Positions 50,869-60,667 of a stretch of 64,000 bases of DNA are shown in pieces (positions within the stretch are counted from its first letter, which is position 1; each line of letters opens with the position of its first letter). The notes under the pieces were generated by a model. The model made no database searches. It was not told the origin of the DNA and worked only from the letters and a program-made list of their open reading frames with translations. The position numbers were made by a program, and so were the translations under genes. This DNA comes from Nevskiales bacterium (lineage in GTDB: Bacteria; Pseudomonadota; Gammaproteobacteria; Steroidobacterales; GCA-2729495), in assembly GCA_011526045.1 (NCBI GenBank), contig WYBE01000061.1, positions 47,421 to 111,420 of the forward strand, in the 5' to 3' direction.

Positions 50869-52058
50869 ATCGCCGCCGGCTCGGTCGCCGATTGCTCCTC
50901 GGCATCGGCCTGCTCGCGGTAGCCGCGGCGGGAGCCTGGCTCTACCGGGCCTATTTCACGGCGACGACCCACGCGCTGGAGCGTGCCGAGGGGCTGGCGT
51001 TTCGCCGCATGGAGGTGGCCCAGCTGGAAGAACCGGGCAACTACCGGTTCTATTTCGCCACCAACCGGACTGACGAGAACGGCGCCACCCAGGTCGAGGA
51101 GCGCTTTGGCACGGCCCGCTCGCCCGACCTGTCGTTCGGGACGTTCGATGTCACCATCGAGTCCACGCTCGGCCTCGGGATGCTCATCAACCCGACGGAC
51201 TGGCTCCAGACCCGGGAGATTCAGCTGAAGGCAACCCGGCTGCTCGAACCGGATGCCTTCGCGGCCCAGCTGCGGGAGATCGTCGAGCGGTCACCGCGAC
51301 GCACGTTACTCGTGGTGGTGCACGGCTTTCGCGATTCTTTCCTGTCGGCGTTGCGCAAGACGGCGTTCCTCGGCCACGTGCTCGACCTCAACACGCCGAT
51401 CCTGGTGTTCGACTGGCCGGGCAACCAGGGCAGTTCCCCGCAGGGATACCTGCGCGCGCGGCGGGCCGCAAAGGCCTCCGCCGGCGAACTCGCCAGGCTC
51501 CTCGACCTGGTGGCGCGCGAAGTGGCGCCGGAGCGGATGTCTCTCATCGCCAACAGCATGGGCGGACAGGTCGTGGTCGACGCCTTGCGTATTCTTCACC
51601 AGGGCCGCGAAGCGGCAACCGCCCACCCGCTGATGGACAACGTGCTGTTGAGTGCGCCTGACGTCGAATACCAGGAGTTCAACCAGGAGTTCCGGCAGGT
51701 GCTCGAAGCCCTGGCGCGACACACGACGATCTACGTGTCGTCGAACGATCGGGCCTTGCTGGCCAGCCGCCTGCTCAACCGGGCCCGGCGCCTGGGCGAG
51801 AGCCGCTTTCGCCCCGGCCAGACACAGGGCCGGGTACAGGTCGTCGACCAGGACCCCAACCTCGATCCGATCACCGTGGTGGACGTCACGTCCGTCAACC
51901 GCACCCGGAACTTCCACAATTTCAGCCTCGAGACACCGGAGTTCTACGACGACGTGTACCTGCGCCTGGCAAACACGCAAGTGCCGCGGTACCGGCTGCT
52001 GTACCCGGTCGAGGGCTCCAGTGGCGCGGTGTACTGGGTCCTGACCAGTGGCCGATAA
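50865..52058 (+). CDS. Membrane-anchored alpha/beta hydrolase (DUF900 type)
   Basis: A 397-residue protein with an N-terminal membrane anchor (LLLGIGLLAVAAAGAWLYR) and a DUF900 hydrolase domain. FYFATNRTD begins the domain, LLVVVHGFRDSF is the oxyanion part, LVFDWPGNQGSSPQGY is family-specific, and SLIANSMGGQVVVDAL is the nucleophile elbow with Ser near residue 229. A late histidine in FHNFSLE may complete the triad. The anchor suggests periplasmic activity. It precedes another hydrolase gene by 77 bases on the same strand. Confidence 0.85.
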   Translation: MNRRRLGRRLLLGIGLLAVAAAGAWLYRAYFTATTHALERAEGLAFRRMEVAQLEEPGNYRFYFATNRTDENGATQVEERFGTARSPDLSFGTFDVTIESTLGLGMLINPTDWLQTREIQLKATRLLEPDAFAAQLREIVERSPRRTLLVVVHGFRDSFLSALRKTAFLGHVLDLNTPILVFDWPGNQGSSPQGYLRARRAAKASAGELARLLDLVAREVAPERMSLIANSMGGQVVVDALRILHQGREAATAHPLMDNVLLSAPDVEYQEFNQEFRQVLEALARHTTIYVSSNDRALLASRLLNRARRLGESRFRPGQTQGRVQVVDQDPNLDPITVVDVTSVNRTRNFHNFSLETPEFYDDVYLRLANTQVPRYRLLYPVEGSSGAVYWVLTSGR

Positions 52059-52135
52059 GCGGTCGCCGGTCACGCGGCGCTCGCGGCATTGGCTAGACTG
52101 TTCGCCCCGGAACATCCCCGGAGCCCGCATTGAAG

Positions 52136-53605
52136 ATGAGCGTGAACCACACCACTGAACCGGCCGCCCGGCGACCGTGGCTCGCCCGGGCCGTGCTGGT
52201 GGCCGTGCTGGTGTCATTCGGCGCCGGCTGCACCCGCCTCGACACGGAGGTCTGGCACGATGTCCGCCTGACCGAAGAGTTCAGTGTGCGCAAGGCCGAC
52301 CAGGTCCGCACTTTCGAGGATTACCTGGCCCTCGAGGAACGCCTGCTGGCGGAGCTGGACCAGAAGGTCTATGCGGTCACCGCGACCCGCCCCGAAAAAG
52401 GGTTGATCCGTTACAGCCCCGGCAGTGCCGCCGACCCGCGGGCGTGGCAGCCGAACTGGAATCGCAGCTTCGAGTTGCCGGCGACGCAGCCGAAAGGCGG
52501 CGTACTCCTGCTGCATGGCATGTCGGACTCCCCCTACAGCCTGCGCGTCGTGGGTGAAGCGCTGAACCGCGCGGGCTACCAGGTCGTCGGCCTGCGCCTG
52601 CCCGGAAACGGTGCGGCACCGTCCGGCCTGAAGTACGTGGTATGGGAGGACATGGCCGGCGCGGTGCGCATCGCCATGAATCACCTCGCCAGCGAGCTCG
52701 GCGACAAGCCGATTCACATCGTCGGCTATTCGATCGGCTCGACGCTGGCGCTGAACTACACCCTCGATGCGCTCGACGGCCGCAGCGCGCCGGTGCCGGC
52801 CAGCCTCATCCTGATTTCCCCCGCCATCGGCGTGCATCCCGCCGCGGCGCTCGCGGGCCTGAAGCGGGGTCTGTCGGTGCTGCCCGGCCTGCACGGTCTT
52901 GCCTGGCTGACGATCGAGCCGGAGTTCGATCCCTACAAATACAATTCCTTCACCACCCGCGCCGGTGAACAGGCCCACCGGTTGACGCGGTCGGTCGGCG
53001 CGCGCATCGCCCGCCGCGACCGGATCGGTACGCTCGGCGACTTTCCGCCCACTCTGGTGTTCAAGTCCAATGTCGATGCGACCGTGACCAACCAGGCGGT
53101 CGTCGGGCGCCTGCTCGGCCGGCTGGACGCCAACCGCAACGAGCTGGTGCTGTTCGACATCAACCGGCTCGCGGCCAAGTCGATCCTGCAGGTTGCCGAT
53201 CCCAACGCGCTCACGACGACGGTCGTTGGCGCTCCGGATTTACCGTTCGCCGTGACCCTGGTCACCAATGAGGACGACAACAGCCCCGCAGTCGAGGCGC
53301 GCCATCAGCCACCGAACTCAGCGACGTTCTCCCGGGCCGAACCGCTGGGCATGAGCTGGCCCTCGACGGTCATCTCCCTGTCTCACGTCGCCCTGCCGTT
53401 TTCCCCGGACGATCCGCTGTACGGGGTGCGGCCGCCGGACAGCCCACAGACCCTGTTTCTCGGCCAGATCGCGATCCAGGGTGAGCGCGGCATGTTCGCC
53501 CTCCCCACGGACTGGCTGCTGCGCATGCGCTACAACCCCTTCTACGACTATCTCGAGAAGCGGGTCATCGAATGGGCGGACCAGAATAGCGAACCGTCGC
53601 GGTGA
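52136..53605 (+). CDS. Alpha/beta hydrolase lipoprotein, S33/lysophospholipase type
   Basis: A 489-residue predicted lipoprotein (VAVLVSFGAGC) with a serine-hydrolase domain. GVLLLHGMSDSPYSLR is the oxyanion strand, HIVGYSIGSTLALNY the nucleophile elbow with Ser near residue 200, and an Asp is in FKSNVDATV. The C-terminal third (SVSHVALPFSPDDPLYG-like) has a histidine that can complete the triad. ATG 52136 is preferred over TTG 52130. Together with the preceding hydrolase, the CREST protein and PldA it forms a lipid- or ester-hydrolase neighbourhood. Confidence 0.85.
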   Translation: MSVNHTTEPAARRPWLARAVLVAVLVSFGAGCTRLDTEVWHDVRLTEEFSVRKADQVRTFEDYLALEERLLAELDQKVYAVTATRPEKGLIRYSPGSAADPRAWQPNWNRSFELPATQPKGGVLLLHGMSDSPYSLRVVGEALNRAGYQVVGLRLPGNGAAPSGLKYVVWEDMAGAVRIAMNHLASELGDKPIHIVGYSIGSTLALNYTLDALDGRSAPVPASLILISPAIGVHPAAALAGLKRGLSVLPGLHGLAWLTIEPEFDPYKYNSFTTRAGEQAHRLTRSVGARIARRDRIGTLGDFPPTLVFKSNVDATVTNQAVVGRLLGRLDANRNELVLFDINRLAAKSILQVADPNALTTTVVGAPDLPFAVTLVTNEDDNSPAVEARHQPPNSATFSRAEPLGMSWPSTVISLSHVALPFSPDDPLYGVRPPDSPQTLFLGQIAIQGERGMFALPTDWLLRMRYNPFYDYLEKRVIEWADQNSEPSR

Positions 53606-53611
53606 CCGCCC

Positions 53612-54379
53612 TCAGCCGGCAATACGCCTGCGCAGCCACAGCATGCGGCACACCACCATCCCCGCAATCGCAGCGGCGAGGTGTTTCAGCGTGTGTCCGC
53701 TGATGAGGTGCCCGAAGGCCAGCACCTGCCGGTCGAGCAATTCCAGGACTTTGGCCGCCGCGTAACCGGCAACGACCCAGTAGATGTCGCCACCGCGCGT
53801 GTAGCGTGAGGGCTGCACCAGGCTCATGAGCAGCAGCACGGCGACGGCGTACGTCTGCAGGATGGCGTAGGGCACCACGTTGCCCTCGTGCGCCCTCTCG
53901 GTATGGATCCAGTAGAAGACCGATGCCACGCCGACAGCCAGCAGCGGCGCGAGCGACGCGAGTCCCGCCCGCACACTGATCCGATCGCTGATCTGCGCCG
54001 CGATCAGCGACATGAACGCGATCGCCATGGGCAACCGGTCCCAGAACAGCCGCTCGTTGTCCGGCGCCAGGTGATAGTAGGCCGAGCCGAATGCGGTCAG
54101 GGTCACGCCCACGAAAAAGAGCGTGTACGGCAGCCGTTCGGCGGGTTGCCCGAACTGCGCGCGACGCAGCCAGGTGATCAGCAGGCCCGTGGCTCCCGTG
54201 AGCAGGAACGCGGCGTTCGAGGCCACGTCGAGGAAATTGACCACGCCGAACAGCGTCCGGTGATCCGCGAACGCGTGGTAGTCGAGCGGCTGTGGCACCG
54301 CGGGCAACAGCAGTGCGGCCAGGACACTGGCCAGCGTGAACGCCACCAGCAGCCAGGCGCTCGTCCGGGAAATGACCAT
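53612..54379 (-). CDS. CREST-superfamily membrane hydrolase (alkaline ceramidase-like)
   Basis: A 255-residue protein with seven or so membrane helices. The metal-hydrolase signature of the CREST superfamily is visible: S-x3-H in GSAYYHLAP, Asp in FWDRLPMAIAF and H-x3-H in SGHTLKHLAAA. Relatives cut amide or ester bonds in lipids (ceramidases, PAQR, Per1). The bacterial substrate is unknown. It converges with the lipoprotein hydrolase gene six bases away and follows the DUF4136 gene on the same strand. Confidence 0.72.
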   Translation of the reverse strand: MVISRTSAWLLVAFTLASVLAALLLPAVPQPLDYHAFADHRTLFGVVNFLDVASNAAFLLTGATGLLITWLRRAQFGQPAERLPYTLFFVGVTLTAFGSAYYHLAPDNERLFWDRLPMAIAFMSLIAAQISDRISVRAGLASLAPLLAVGVASVFYWIHTERAHEGNVVPYAILQTYAVAVLLLMSLVQPSRYTRGGDIYWVVAGYAAAKVLELLDRQVLAFGHLISGHTLKHLAAAIAGMVVCRMLWLRRRIAG

Positions 54380-54418
54380 GACGCGGGCCGCCCCGTGTGG
54401 TGTCCGAGCCTGGCGCGC

Positions 54419-55039
54419 TCAGATCTGCGGTTCGAGCGGGAACTCGCGGAAGATATGGTGGACTGCGTTGTCGAGCGCGGGACCGAAATCGTTGAGCGTG
54501 CGCTGCGTCAACCGCTTGGTGGCCAGGCCCTCCCACACGAGCATGTTCCGCCGCGCATCGATCACGTCCACGTTCAGCAGGCCCTCGGTGAACTCATCGA
54601 CGGTGAGCGTGGAGTGCTGCGGCCAGTTGCGATGACCGCGCCACGGGTCGTAGAAGCCTGTCCGGTGATTCCAGTAAGTCGGCCCGTTCCACCGGTTCGT
54701 GGTGCTGCGGACCCGGAACCGGTCCACCGCATCGACGTAGAAGTTGATCAGCAGGTCCGCCCTGGCGGGATCGGCGACGAACTGCAGGCCGCGGACTTCC
54801 AGCTCGCGCTGCGTGGAAAATGCGAGTTGCTGCGACACCAGCGTATGGAAGCCCGCGCGGTCCGTGCTGAGGGGCTCCAGGAACGCAAAAGTGTGGAACG
54901 CACTGAAATCGACCTCGGGCGCAGCACTGGCCCGGACCTGCGGGCCGCTCGCGCAGGCCGACAACAGCAGCGTCACCACGACCAGGAAGAGACCAATCGC
55001 CGACGGGTTGCGCGGCGGGACTCGGCGCACGATAGGCAT
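54419..55039 (-). CDS. DUF4136 lipoprotein
   Basis: A 206-residue predicted outer-membrane lipoprotein with the lipobox TLLLSAC. DUF4136 features are FSAFHTFAFLEP, the long middle RADLLINFYVDAVDRFRV and the end LTVDEFTEGLLNVDVIDARRNMLVWEG (read in parts) with ALDNAVHHIFREFP. Function of the family is unknown; it is common in envelope-related loci. ATG 55039 gives a proper lipoprotein signal. It diverges from pldA, leaving about 180 bases for both promoters. Confidence 0.87.
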   Translation of the reverse strand: MPIVRRVPPRNPSAIGLFLVVVTLLLSACASGPQVRASAAPEVDFSAFHTFAFLEPLSTDRAGFHTLVSQQLAFSTQRELEVRGLQFVADPARADLLINFYVDAVDRFRVRSTTNRWNGPTYWNHRTGFYDPWRGHRNWPQHSTLTVDEFTEGLLNVDVIDARRNMLVWEGLATKRLTQRTLNDFGPALDNAVHHIFREFPLEPQI

Positions 55040-55216
55040 GATTGGGACTCCGTCGCGATGCAAGCCAGGACCGCACGAATTGTGCACGGGCATAACGCAG
55101 CGGACAAGCCGCGATTCTTTTCGGCGCAGGATGCTGGCATCATCGGCGCGTTGCCGCCGCCTCCGACGGGTCGGGGATTGCGTTTGCGGCTGCGATCCGG
55201 CAAGAGGCAGTACACG

Positions 55217-56242
55217 ATGAGCAGCAACGTTCGAATGGTGCGGCTGGGTGCGCTGTGGACGGGGCTGTTGCTGGCCGGGCTCATGGCCACGCCGGCCGCG
55301 GCGGTCGACACGTCGGATTGCGTCGCGATTCCAGCCGATGGCGAGCGCCTCGCATGCTACGACCGGGCGCATGGGCGCCGACCGGCGGCCGCTGCGCCAG
55401 AAGCGGCTGCACCGGAAACGACAACGCCGGTTGTCGCCGCGCCGCGCAGATCGCTGCTCGAGGACGCCTGGGGCTTCGCGCCGGATTCCGGGCGGTACCT
55501 GCTGCGGTATCACTACACCAACTACCTCCTGCCAGCCCGCTATTCGAACGACCCCAACGAGGAACCCTACAGGCCGGGTCTCGACCTGGCGCCCGAGGGC
55601 GCCGAAGTGGACAGCCTCGAGGCCAAGTTCCAGTTGAGCTTCCGGTCCCGATTGTGGGTCACCGATGACCGGCGCCTGGGGGTCTGGGCGGCGTACACGC
55701 AGCAGAGCCACTGGCAGGTCTACAACGGTGACCTCTCGCGCCCGTTCCGCGAGACCAACTACATGCCGGAACTGTTCGCCAGCTACGATCCGGACCTGCA
55801 GTTCGGCTCGTTCGACTGGGGGGTGCTCAATATCGGCTACAACCACCAGTCCAATGGCCGCACGCAGCTTCTGTCACGCAGCTGGGATCGCTTGTTCGCC
55901 GAAGTCGGCGTCGAGAACGGCAACTTCGCCCTGCTGGCGCGGGCCTGGCATCGCATCTCCGAAAGCGACTCGGACGACGACAACCCCGACATTACCGACT
56001 ACCTCGGCTACGGGCAGTTGACCGCCCTCTACCGGTGGCGCGACCACAGCTTCACCCTGACCGGCCGCGGCAACTGGAATACCAACAAGGGCTCGATCGA
56101 AGCCACCTACCTGTCGAGCCCGCTGATCGGCCCGCTCCGGGGCTACCTGCTGCTGTTCTCCGGTTACGGCGAGAGCATGATCGACTACAACTGGAACCAG
56201 ACCGTCATCGGCGCCGGCATAGCGATCAACAGCCAGCTCTGA
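55217..56242 (+). CDS. pldA: Outer-membrane phospholipase A
   Basis: A calcium-dependent outer-membrane phospholipase (OMPLA), 341 residues. It has a signal peptide (GLLLAGLMATPAAA), the DCVAIPADGERLACYDRAHG N-terminal segment typical of the family, and a twelve-strand barrel. Catalytic His and Ser are in YNHQSNGR, with ETNYMPELF before it. The triad's asparagine is expected just after, though the exact residue is not certain by eye. The enzyme dimerises and cuts phospholipids when outer-membrane asymmetry is lost. An Ala/Pro-rich linker follows the first 50 residues. Confidence 0.92.
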   Translation: MSSNVRMVRLGALWTGLLLAGLMATPAAAVDTSDCVAIPADGERLACYDRAHGRRPAAAAPEAAAPETTTPVVAAPRRSLLEDAWGFAPDSGRYLLRYHYTNYLLPARYSNDPNEEPYRPGLDLAPEGAEVDSLEAKFQLSFRSRLWVTDDRRLGVWAAYTQQSHWQVYNGDLSRPFRETNYMPELFASYDPDLQFGSFDWGVLNIGYNHQSNGRTQLLSRSWDRLFAEVGVENGNFALLARAWHRISESDSDDDNPDITDYLGYGQLTALYRWRDHSFTLTGRGNWNTNKGSIEATYLSSPLIGPLRGYLLLFSGYGESMIDYNWNQTVIGAGIAINSQL

Positions 56243-56317
56243 GAGCGGCTGCGAACCCTGGACGTTCCGTTCTTCCCTCAGCGCGCCGGTGCTCAGTCGT
56301 TCATGCCCGGTCCTGGG

Positions 56318-56444
56318 CGCCGGGCCGTGACCACCCGCGCGCCCGCTCCGGGCACGTCCCTGTGCCCGTCGCTACGGGTTGCGCCGGTTGCTGCCCTCCT
56401 GGCAACCGGCTCCACACGTACGCGCTGGCGGTCACGGCCCGGCG
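56318..56444. repeat. Dispersed repeat, module 1 (15-base terminal inverted repeat)
   Basis: CGCCGGGCCGTGACC (56318-56332) is the exact inverted complement of 56430-56444. The interior (about 56350-56416) matches the reverse complement of 63930-64000 with roughly one difference in ten. The unit can fold into a large stem-loop. It contains no gene. Confidence 0.75.
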
Positions 56445-56464
56445 CTCATACCGGAACCGCAAGG

Positions 56465-56585
56465 CCGGGGATGGCCTGCAACGGGCGTGCGAGGCCGGCG
56501 CAGCAGGAGCGCAGCCGCGAGCCGAGCCCGAGCGAGCGAGTACATGGATGTACGGAGCGAGCGTCCCGGCACAGGTCATCCCCGG
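56465..56585. repeat. Dispersed repeat, module 2 (14-base terminal inverted repeat)
   Basis: CCGGGGATGGCCTG (56465-56478) pairs with CAGGTCATCCCCGG (56572-56585) with one G-T position. The interior matches the reverse complement of 63690-63806 closely, including ACGGGCGTG, AGCAGGAGCGCAGCCGC and GCGAGCGTCCCGGC. A nested hairpin GTACAT-GG-ATGTAC is at about 56540-56553. The whole gap 56243-56839 holds only these modules. Confidence 0.75.
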
Positions 56586-56839
56586 CCGCAGCGCTCGATG
56601 GAGCGACCGCCCCGCGCAGGCGCGCTGACGCATTCTCTTCCACGTGTCTCCCTGCCCTCGGTGCCACGGTTGCCCTCCCCTCGCCGGCGGGACAATTTGC
56701 GGCAACAGCAGTAACCGCTCTGATGATTAACAAACCGGATTTTCTGCAAGAATGAGCGTGGCGCCCGGACTCCGGGCGTGGGGTATCAGGCTTTGACCGT
56801 GTCGCCGACATCGCAGGCGACCTGCCGGGAGATCTCTAG

Positions 56840-58321
56840 GTGATTCCAGCGCAACAGCCACCAGCGACCGACGCATCCCGCAAGACCAGACCCCTGACTT
56901 TGACGGAAGCGGTGATTCCGATCGCCGCGCTGATCGTGCTCGTCGGGATGTCGTTCTATCTGTTCGGCGACGCCGGCGCGAAAGGCCCGAACCAGGTCGC
57001 TCTGGTCCTGGCGGCGATGGTCGCCCTGGTCATCGGGCGGCGCGCCGGCTTCACCACGGACGAGCTGCGCGAGGCGGCCATCGCGAGCGTCGGTACCGGC
57101 GTCGGCGCGATCTTCATTCTCTTTGCGGTCGGCGCCCTGACCGGGGCCTGGGCCATGAGCGGCACGCTGATGGCGATGGTCTACTACGGCCTGCAACTCC
57201 TCAGTCCGCACTATTTCTACATGACCACGGCGATCATCTGCGGCATCGTCGCGTTCAGCATCGGCAGTTCCTGGACGGTCGCCGCCACGATCGGCGTCGG
57301 GCTCGTCGGCATCGCGGTCAACATGGAGCTGAGCCCCGCGGTCACGGCCGGCGCCGTCATCTCCGGCGCCTATTTCGGGGACAAGTCCTCGCCCCTGTCC
57401 GACACCGCCAATCTCGCCGCCGCGGTCGCGGGTGCAGACCTGTACCAGCATATCCGTGAGGTGCTCTGGACCTCGGTCCCGGCACTGGCGATCACCCTGC
57501 TGATCTTCTTCTTCATGGGCGCCCCCGGGGATTTCGACGCGACCGAGAAGCTCGACAACATCCGCAAGACCTTCGACGTCTCGCTCATTCATTTCCTGCC
57601 GCTCGTGGTCGTCGTCGTGATGGCGGCCATACGCATTCCGCCGTTCACGACCATCATGATGGGCGCGCTCGCCGGCGCGGTGCTCGCCGTGTTCACGGCC
57701 CCCGAGCGGGTGATCGCGTTCGCCGCCGCCCCCGATCTCTGGACGCCGCTGGCGCTCCTGAAAGGCGCCTGGCTGGCGCTGGCGAGCGGCTACACGTCGA
57801 CCACCGGCTATGAGGTCCTCGATCAGCTCGCGTCACGCGGCGGCATGGAGCGCATGCTCGATACCGTCTGGCTAATCATCGCCGCGCTCGCTTTCGGAGG
57901 CATAGTGGAAAAAGCCGGCGTCATCGAACGGCTGATCGCACCGGTGCTCGCGGCCGTCAAATCGAACGGCGGGCTCGTGGCAGCGACCGTCACCTCGACC
58001 ATCGCGACCAATATCGTGACCGCCGATCAGTACATTGCCATCGTGCTGCCCGGCAGGATGTTCAAGGACGCCTTCCGCCAACGCGGACTGGCGCCCGTCG
58101 TGGTGTCGCGGTCACTTGGCGATTCGGCGACGGTCAGCTCGGCGCTGATCCCCTGGAACAGCTGCGGCGCCTTCATGGCAGCCACGCTCGGTGTCGCGAC
58201 CGTGGCCTATGCGCCCTTCACGTTCTTCAACATCCTGAGCCCGCTGATCTCGATTGCGATGGGAATCTTCGGCATCCGGATGCTGAAGCTCGGCCCCTCC
58301 GCGGCGGGCTCGAAGCCCTGA
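56840..58321 (+). CDS. NhaC-family Na+/H+ antiporter
   Basis: A 493-residue protein with about twelve helices. Family features include SVGTGVGAIFILFAVGALTGAW, FSIGSSWTVAATIGVGLVGI, GAVISGAYFGDKSSPLSDT (the conserved NhaC loop) and TATVTSTIATNIV-like residues near the end. It exchanges Na+ for H+, or in some relatives malate or amino acids. The start is GTG 56840; a ribosome site is weak. It converges on arginine deiminase, whose ammonia-producing reaction also affects pH, but a functional link is only a guess. Confidence 0.88.
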   Translation: MIPAQQPPATDASRKTRPLTLTEAVIPIAALIVLVGMSFYLFGDAGAKGPNQVALVLAAMVALVIGRRAGFTTDELREAAIASVGTGVGAIFILFAVGALTGAWAMSGTLMAMVYYGLQLLSPHYFYMTTAIICGIVAFSIGSSWTVAATIGVGLVGIAVNMELSPAVTAGAVISGAYFGDKSSPLSDTANLAAAVAGADLYQHIREVLWTSVPALAITLLIFFFMGAPGDFDATEKLDNIRKTFDVSLIHFLPLVVVVVMAAIRIPPFTTIMMGALAGAVLAVFTAPERVIAFAAAPDLWTPLALLKGAWLALASGYTSTTGYEVLDQLASRGGMERMLDTVWLIIAALAFGGIVEKAGVIERLIAPVLAAVKSNGGLVAATVTSTIATNIVTADQYIAIVLPGRMFKDAFRQRGLAPVVVSRSLGDSATVSSALIPWNSCGAFMAATLGVATVAYAPFTFFNILSPLISIAMGIFGIRMLKLGPSAAGSKP

Positions 58322-58323
58322 GA

Positions 58324-58354
58324 TGCGCCTGGCGCCTGGATCGCGCCAGGCGCA
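58324..58354. terminator. Bidirectional terminator hairpin
   Basis: TGCGCCTGGCGC (58324-58335) and GCGCCAGGCGCA (58343-58354) form a perfect 12-base stem with a seven-base loop, starting two bases after the antiporter stop and ending 16 before the arcA stop. Position between convergent genes and stem strength support transcription ending in both directions. Confidence 0.65.
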
Positions 58355-58370
58355 ATTGCAGGAGTCCGCC

Positions 58371-59630
58371 TCAGAAGTCCACCGGGTCGCGAATGATCGG
58401 GCAGGTCATGCAGTGGCCGCCGCCACGGCCGCGGCCGAGCTCGGAGCCGTCGATGGTGATGACCTCGATGCCCGCCTTGCGCAGCAGGGAATTGGTGTAG
58501 GTATTGCGGTCGTAGGCATACACCACGCCCGGCGAGGCGCAGACGAGATTCGCGCCGCTGTCCCACTGCGTGCGCTCGCGCACGTAGGCATTGCCGCCCG
58601 TCTCGACCACACGCATCTTCTTGACGCCGAGCGCCTTGGCCACCACGTCCACGAATGCGCCTTCGTCCTTGCGGATCTCGATGCCGGCCGGCTTGTCGGA
58701 CGGATAGACCGAGAACGTCTGCACGTCGTTCATGATGTCCGGATACTGCAGCACGCAGTCCCGGTCGGCGAAGGTGAACACCGTATCGAGGTGCATGGCC
58801 GCCCGCATCTTCGGCATCGCGCAGATGATGACGCGGCTGGCCGCCTTCTGCTTGAACAGCGCCGCCGCGACCTGCTCGATGGCCTGGCGTGAGGTGCGCT
58901 CGCTCATCCCGATCAGGACGTTGCCCTTGCCGACCGGCATCACGTCGCCGCCTTCGAGGGTCGCCAGCCCCCAGTTCTTGGTCGGGTCGCCCCACCAGAC
59001 CTTGACCTTGCCGGCGAAACGCGGATGGAACTTGTAGATGGAAGTCGTGAGGATCGTCTCCTCGTGGCGCGCCGGCCAGTACAGTGGGTTCAGCGTCACG
59101 CCGCCATAGATCCAGCAGGTGGTGTCGCGCGTAAAGAGCGTGTTCGGCAGCGGCGGCAGCAGGTACTCGGCCACACCGGAGGCCGCTTCGCGGATGAGCT
59201 TCAGCTGTTCACCGCCGAAGTCGTCCGGCACGTCGAAGGTCGAAAGCCCGCCGATCAGCGTCTCGGCCAGCACCCGGTCGTCGAGCGACTCGAGGTAGGC
59301 GCGCGTTTCCGCCAGCAGGCTCAGGCCGGTCTCATTGGCCTGGATCTGGTTGTCGAGGATCCACTTCTTCGCCTCGGGGATCGCCACCGTCTCGGCCAGC
59401 ATGTTGTGCATCTCGAGCACTTCGATGCCGCGGTCGCGCATCTTCTGCATGAAGTCGAAGTGGTCGCGTTTGGCAGTCTCGACCCAGATCACGTCGTCGA
59501 AGAGCAGCCGGTCGTTGTTCGAGGGCGTGAGGCGCTGGTGGGCGCGGCCCGGCGCGCAGACCATCACGAGGCGCAGTTGCCCCACTTCCGAATGCACGCC
59601 GAAGGCGGGGGCTTTGTCGGTGTTAGGCAT
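58371..59630 (-). CDS. arcA: Arginine deiminase
   Basis: Hydrolyses arginine to citrulline and ammonia, the first step of the arginine deiminase route. It is 419 residues long. The active-site cysteine is in [13 protein letters not shown] near the C-terminus, with the guanidinium-binding Asp/Glu in [12 protein letters not shown] and the His in [10 protein letters not shown]. The N-terminal [16 protein letters not shown] is typical. ATG 59630 is preceded by AGGAG. arcB, arcC and arcD are not in the window, so downstream ATP-forming steps would have to be encoded elsewhere. Confidence 0.95.
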   Translation of the reverse strand: MPNTDKAPAFGVHSEVGQLRLVMVCAPGRAHQRLTPSNNDRLLFDDVIWVETAKRDHFDFMQKMRDRGIEVLEMHNMLAETVAIPEAKKWILDNQIQANETGLSLLAETRAYLESLDDRVLAETLIGGLSTFDVPDDFGGEQLKLIREAASGVAEYLLPPLPNTLFTRDTTCWIYGGVTLNPLYWPARHEETILTTSIYKFHPRFAGKVKVWWGDPTKNWGLATLEGGDVMPVGKGNVLIGMSERTSRQAIEQVAAALFKQKAASRVIICAMPKMRAAMHLDTVFTFADRDCVLQYPDIMNDVQTFSVYPSDKPAGIEIRKDEGAFVDVVAKALGVKKMRVVETGGNAYVRERTQWDSGANLVCASPGVVYAYDRNTYTNSLLRKAGIEVITIDGSELGRGRGGGHCMTCPIIRDPVDF

Positions 59631-59875
59631 GTCAATGACTCCTGCTTCTGGGTTAGTGTTCGAGAGCGCTGCGGCGGGTGTCGGGCACGCTGCAGGAACC
59701 AATGTTCAGCAAGCCCCGATGCTATTGGGTTCCTCTGTCCGAAAGCAAGCCAAGACCAGGCCGGGCAACCGGCGACCGGCGACCGGCGCCAGAACACGGT
59801 GCCCTGCCAACCAATACGATGACCACAGGACCGGTGCCTGTCCTTTTCAGCCTTCTCAAACTGCCGTTGCGGCCG

Positions 59876-60547
59876 TCAGGACGGAATCGAGTTCAGCTCG
59901 GCCCAGCCCGTCCACATGATCTGCAGGCCGATACACAGGAGGATGAACGCCACGATGCGGATCATCACGAGCGTGCCGATCCGGCCGAGTCGGAGCAGCA
60001 CTATCGTGGCATTCCTGAAGATCAGGTACAGCGTCAGCGAGACGAGCGCGGACCCGAGGACGGCCACCACGATGCCGACGGCGTACATGGTCGGCTTCGA
60101 AGGCACCCGCGCCGCGAGCGCGATCGAGGCGGCAATCGTGCCGGGCCCGGTGGTCAGCGGAAACGTGATCGGGAAGAAACTGCGTTGCATGATCTCCACA
60201 TCCGAAAGCTCCGCGGCTTTCTCCGCAGCAACGGCGTGGACGTCGTCATCCTCGGTGTGGTGCAGCAGGCGCCAGGCAGTCGCCGCGACCAGCAGGCCGC
60301 CGCCGAGACGCACGACAGCCAGCGAAATACCGAACAGCTCCAGCACATAGGTGCCAATCAGCATCGAGCTCACCAGCACGAACCAGCTGTTGATCGCGAC
60401 CTGTCGCGCCAGCCGCGCCGCCAGATCCCGGTTCGCACCCACGGTCGCCGCGAAAATCGGCGCGGTACTGAGCGGGTTGATGATCGGCAGCAGCGTGACG
60501 GGCACCAGCACCAGCCCCCGCAGGAAGAATTGCAGCACCGACTCCAT
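59876..60547 (-). CDS. MarC-family membrane protein
   Basis: A 223-residue protein with six membrane helices. The MarC/NAAT signature is present: LLPIINPLSTAPIFAATVGAN in the first half and FFPITFPLTTGPGTIAASIAL in the second, an internal duplication. Despite its name the family is not shown to cause multidrug resistance; function remains unknown. ATG 60547 has AGGGG upstream. It lies 120 bases after pgi on the same strand. Confidence 0.9.
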   Translation of the reverse strand: MESVLQFFLRGLVLVPVTLLPIINPLSTAPIFAATVGANRDLAARLARQVAINSWFVLVSSMLIGTYVLELFGISLAVVRLGGGLLVAATAWRLLHHTEDDDVHAVAAEKAAELSDVEIMQRSFFPITFPLTTGPGTIAASIALAARVPSKPTMYAVGIVVAVLGSALVSLTLYLIFRNATIVLLRLGRIGTLVMIRIVAFILLCIGLQIMWTGWAELNSIPS

Positions 60548-60667
60548 TCGACCCCTGCCAAAGCGCTTCGGCGACAGCGCGAGTGTAGACGAAACGGCCG
60601 GCGCCGGGGCCGCGTCCACCGCGCCCTGCCTGTGGGTCCACGTCGCCCCGGCGCGGGGTCGGCTCCG

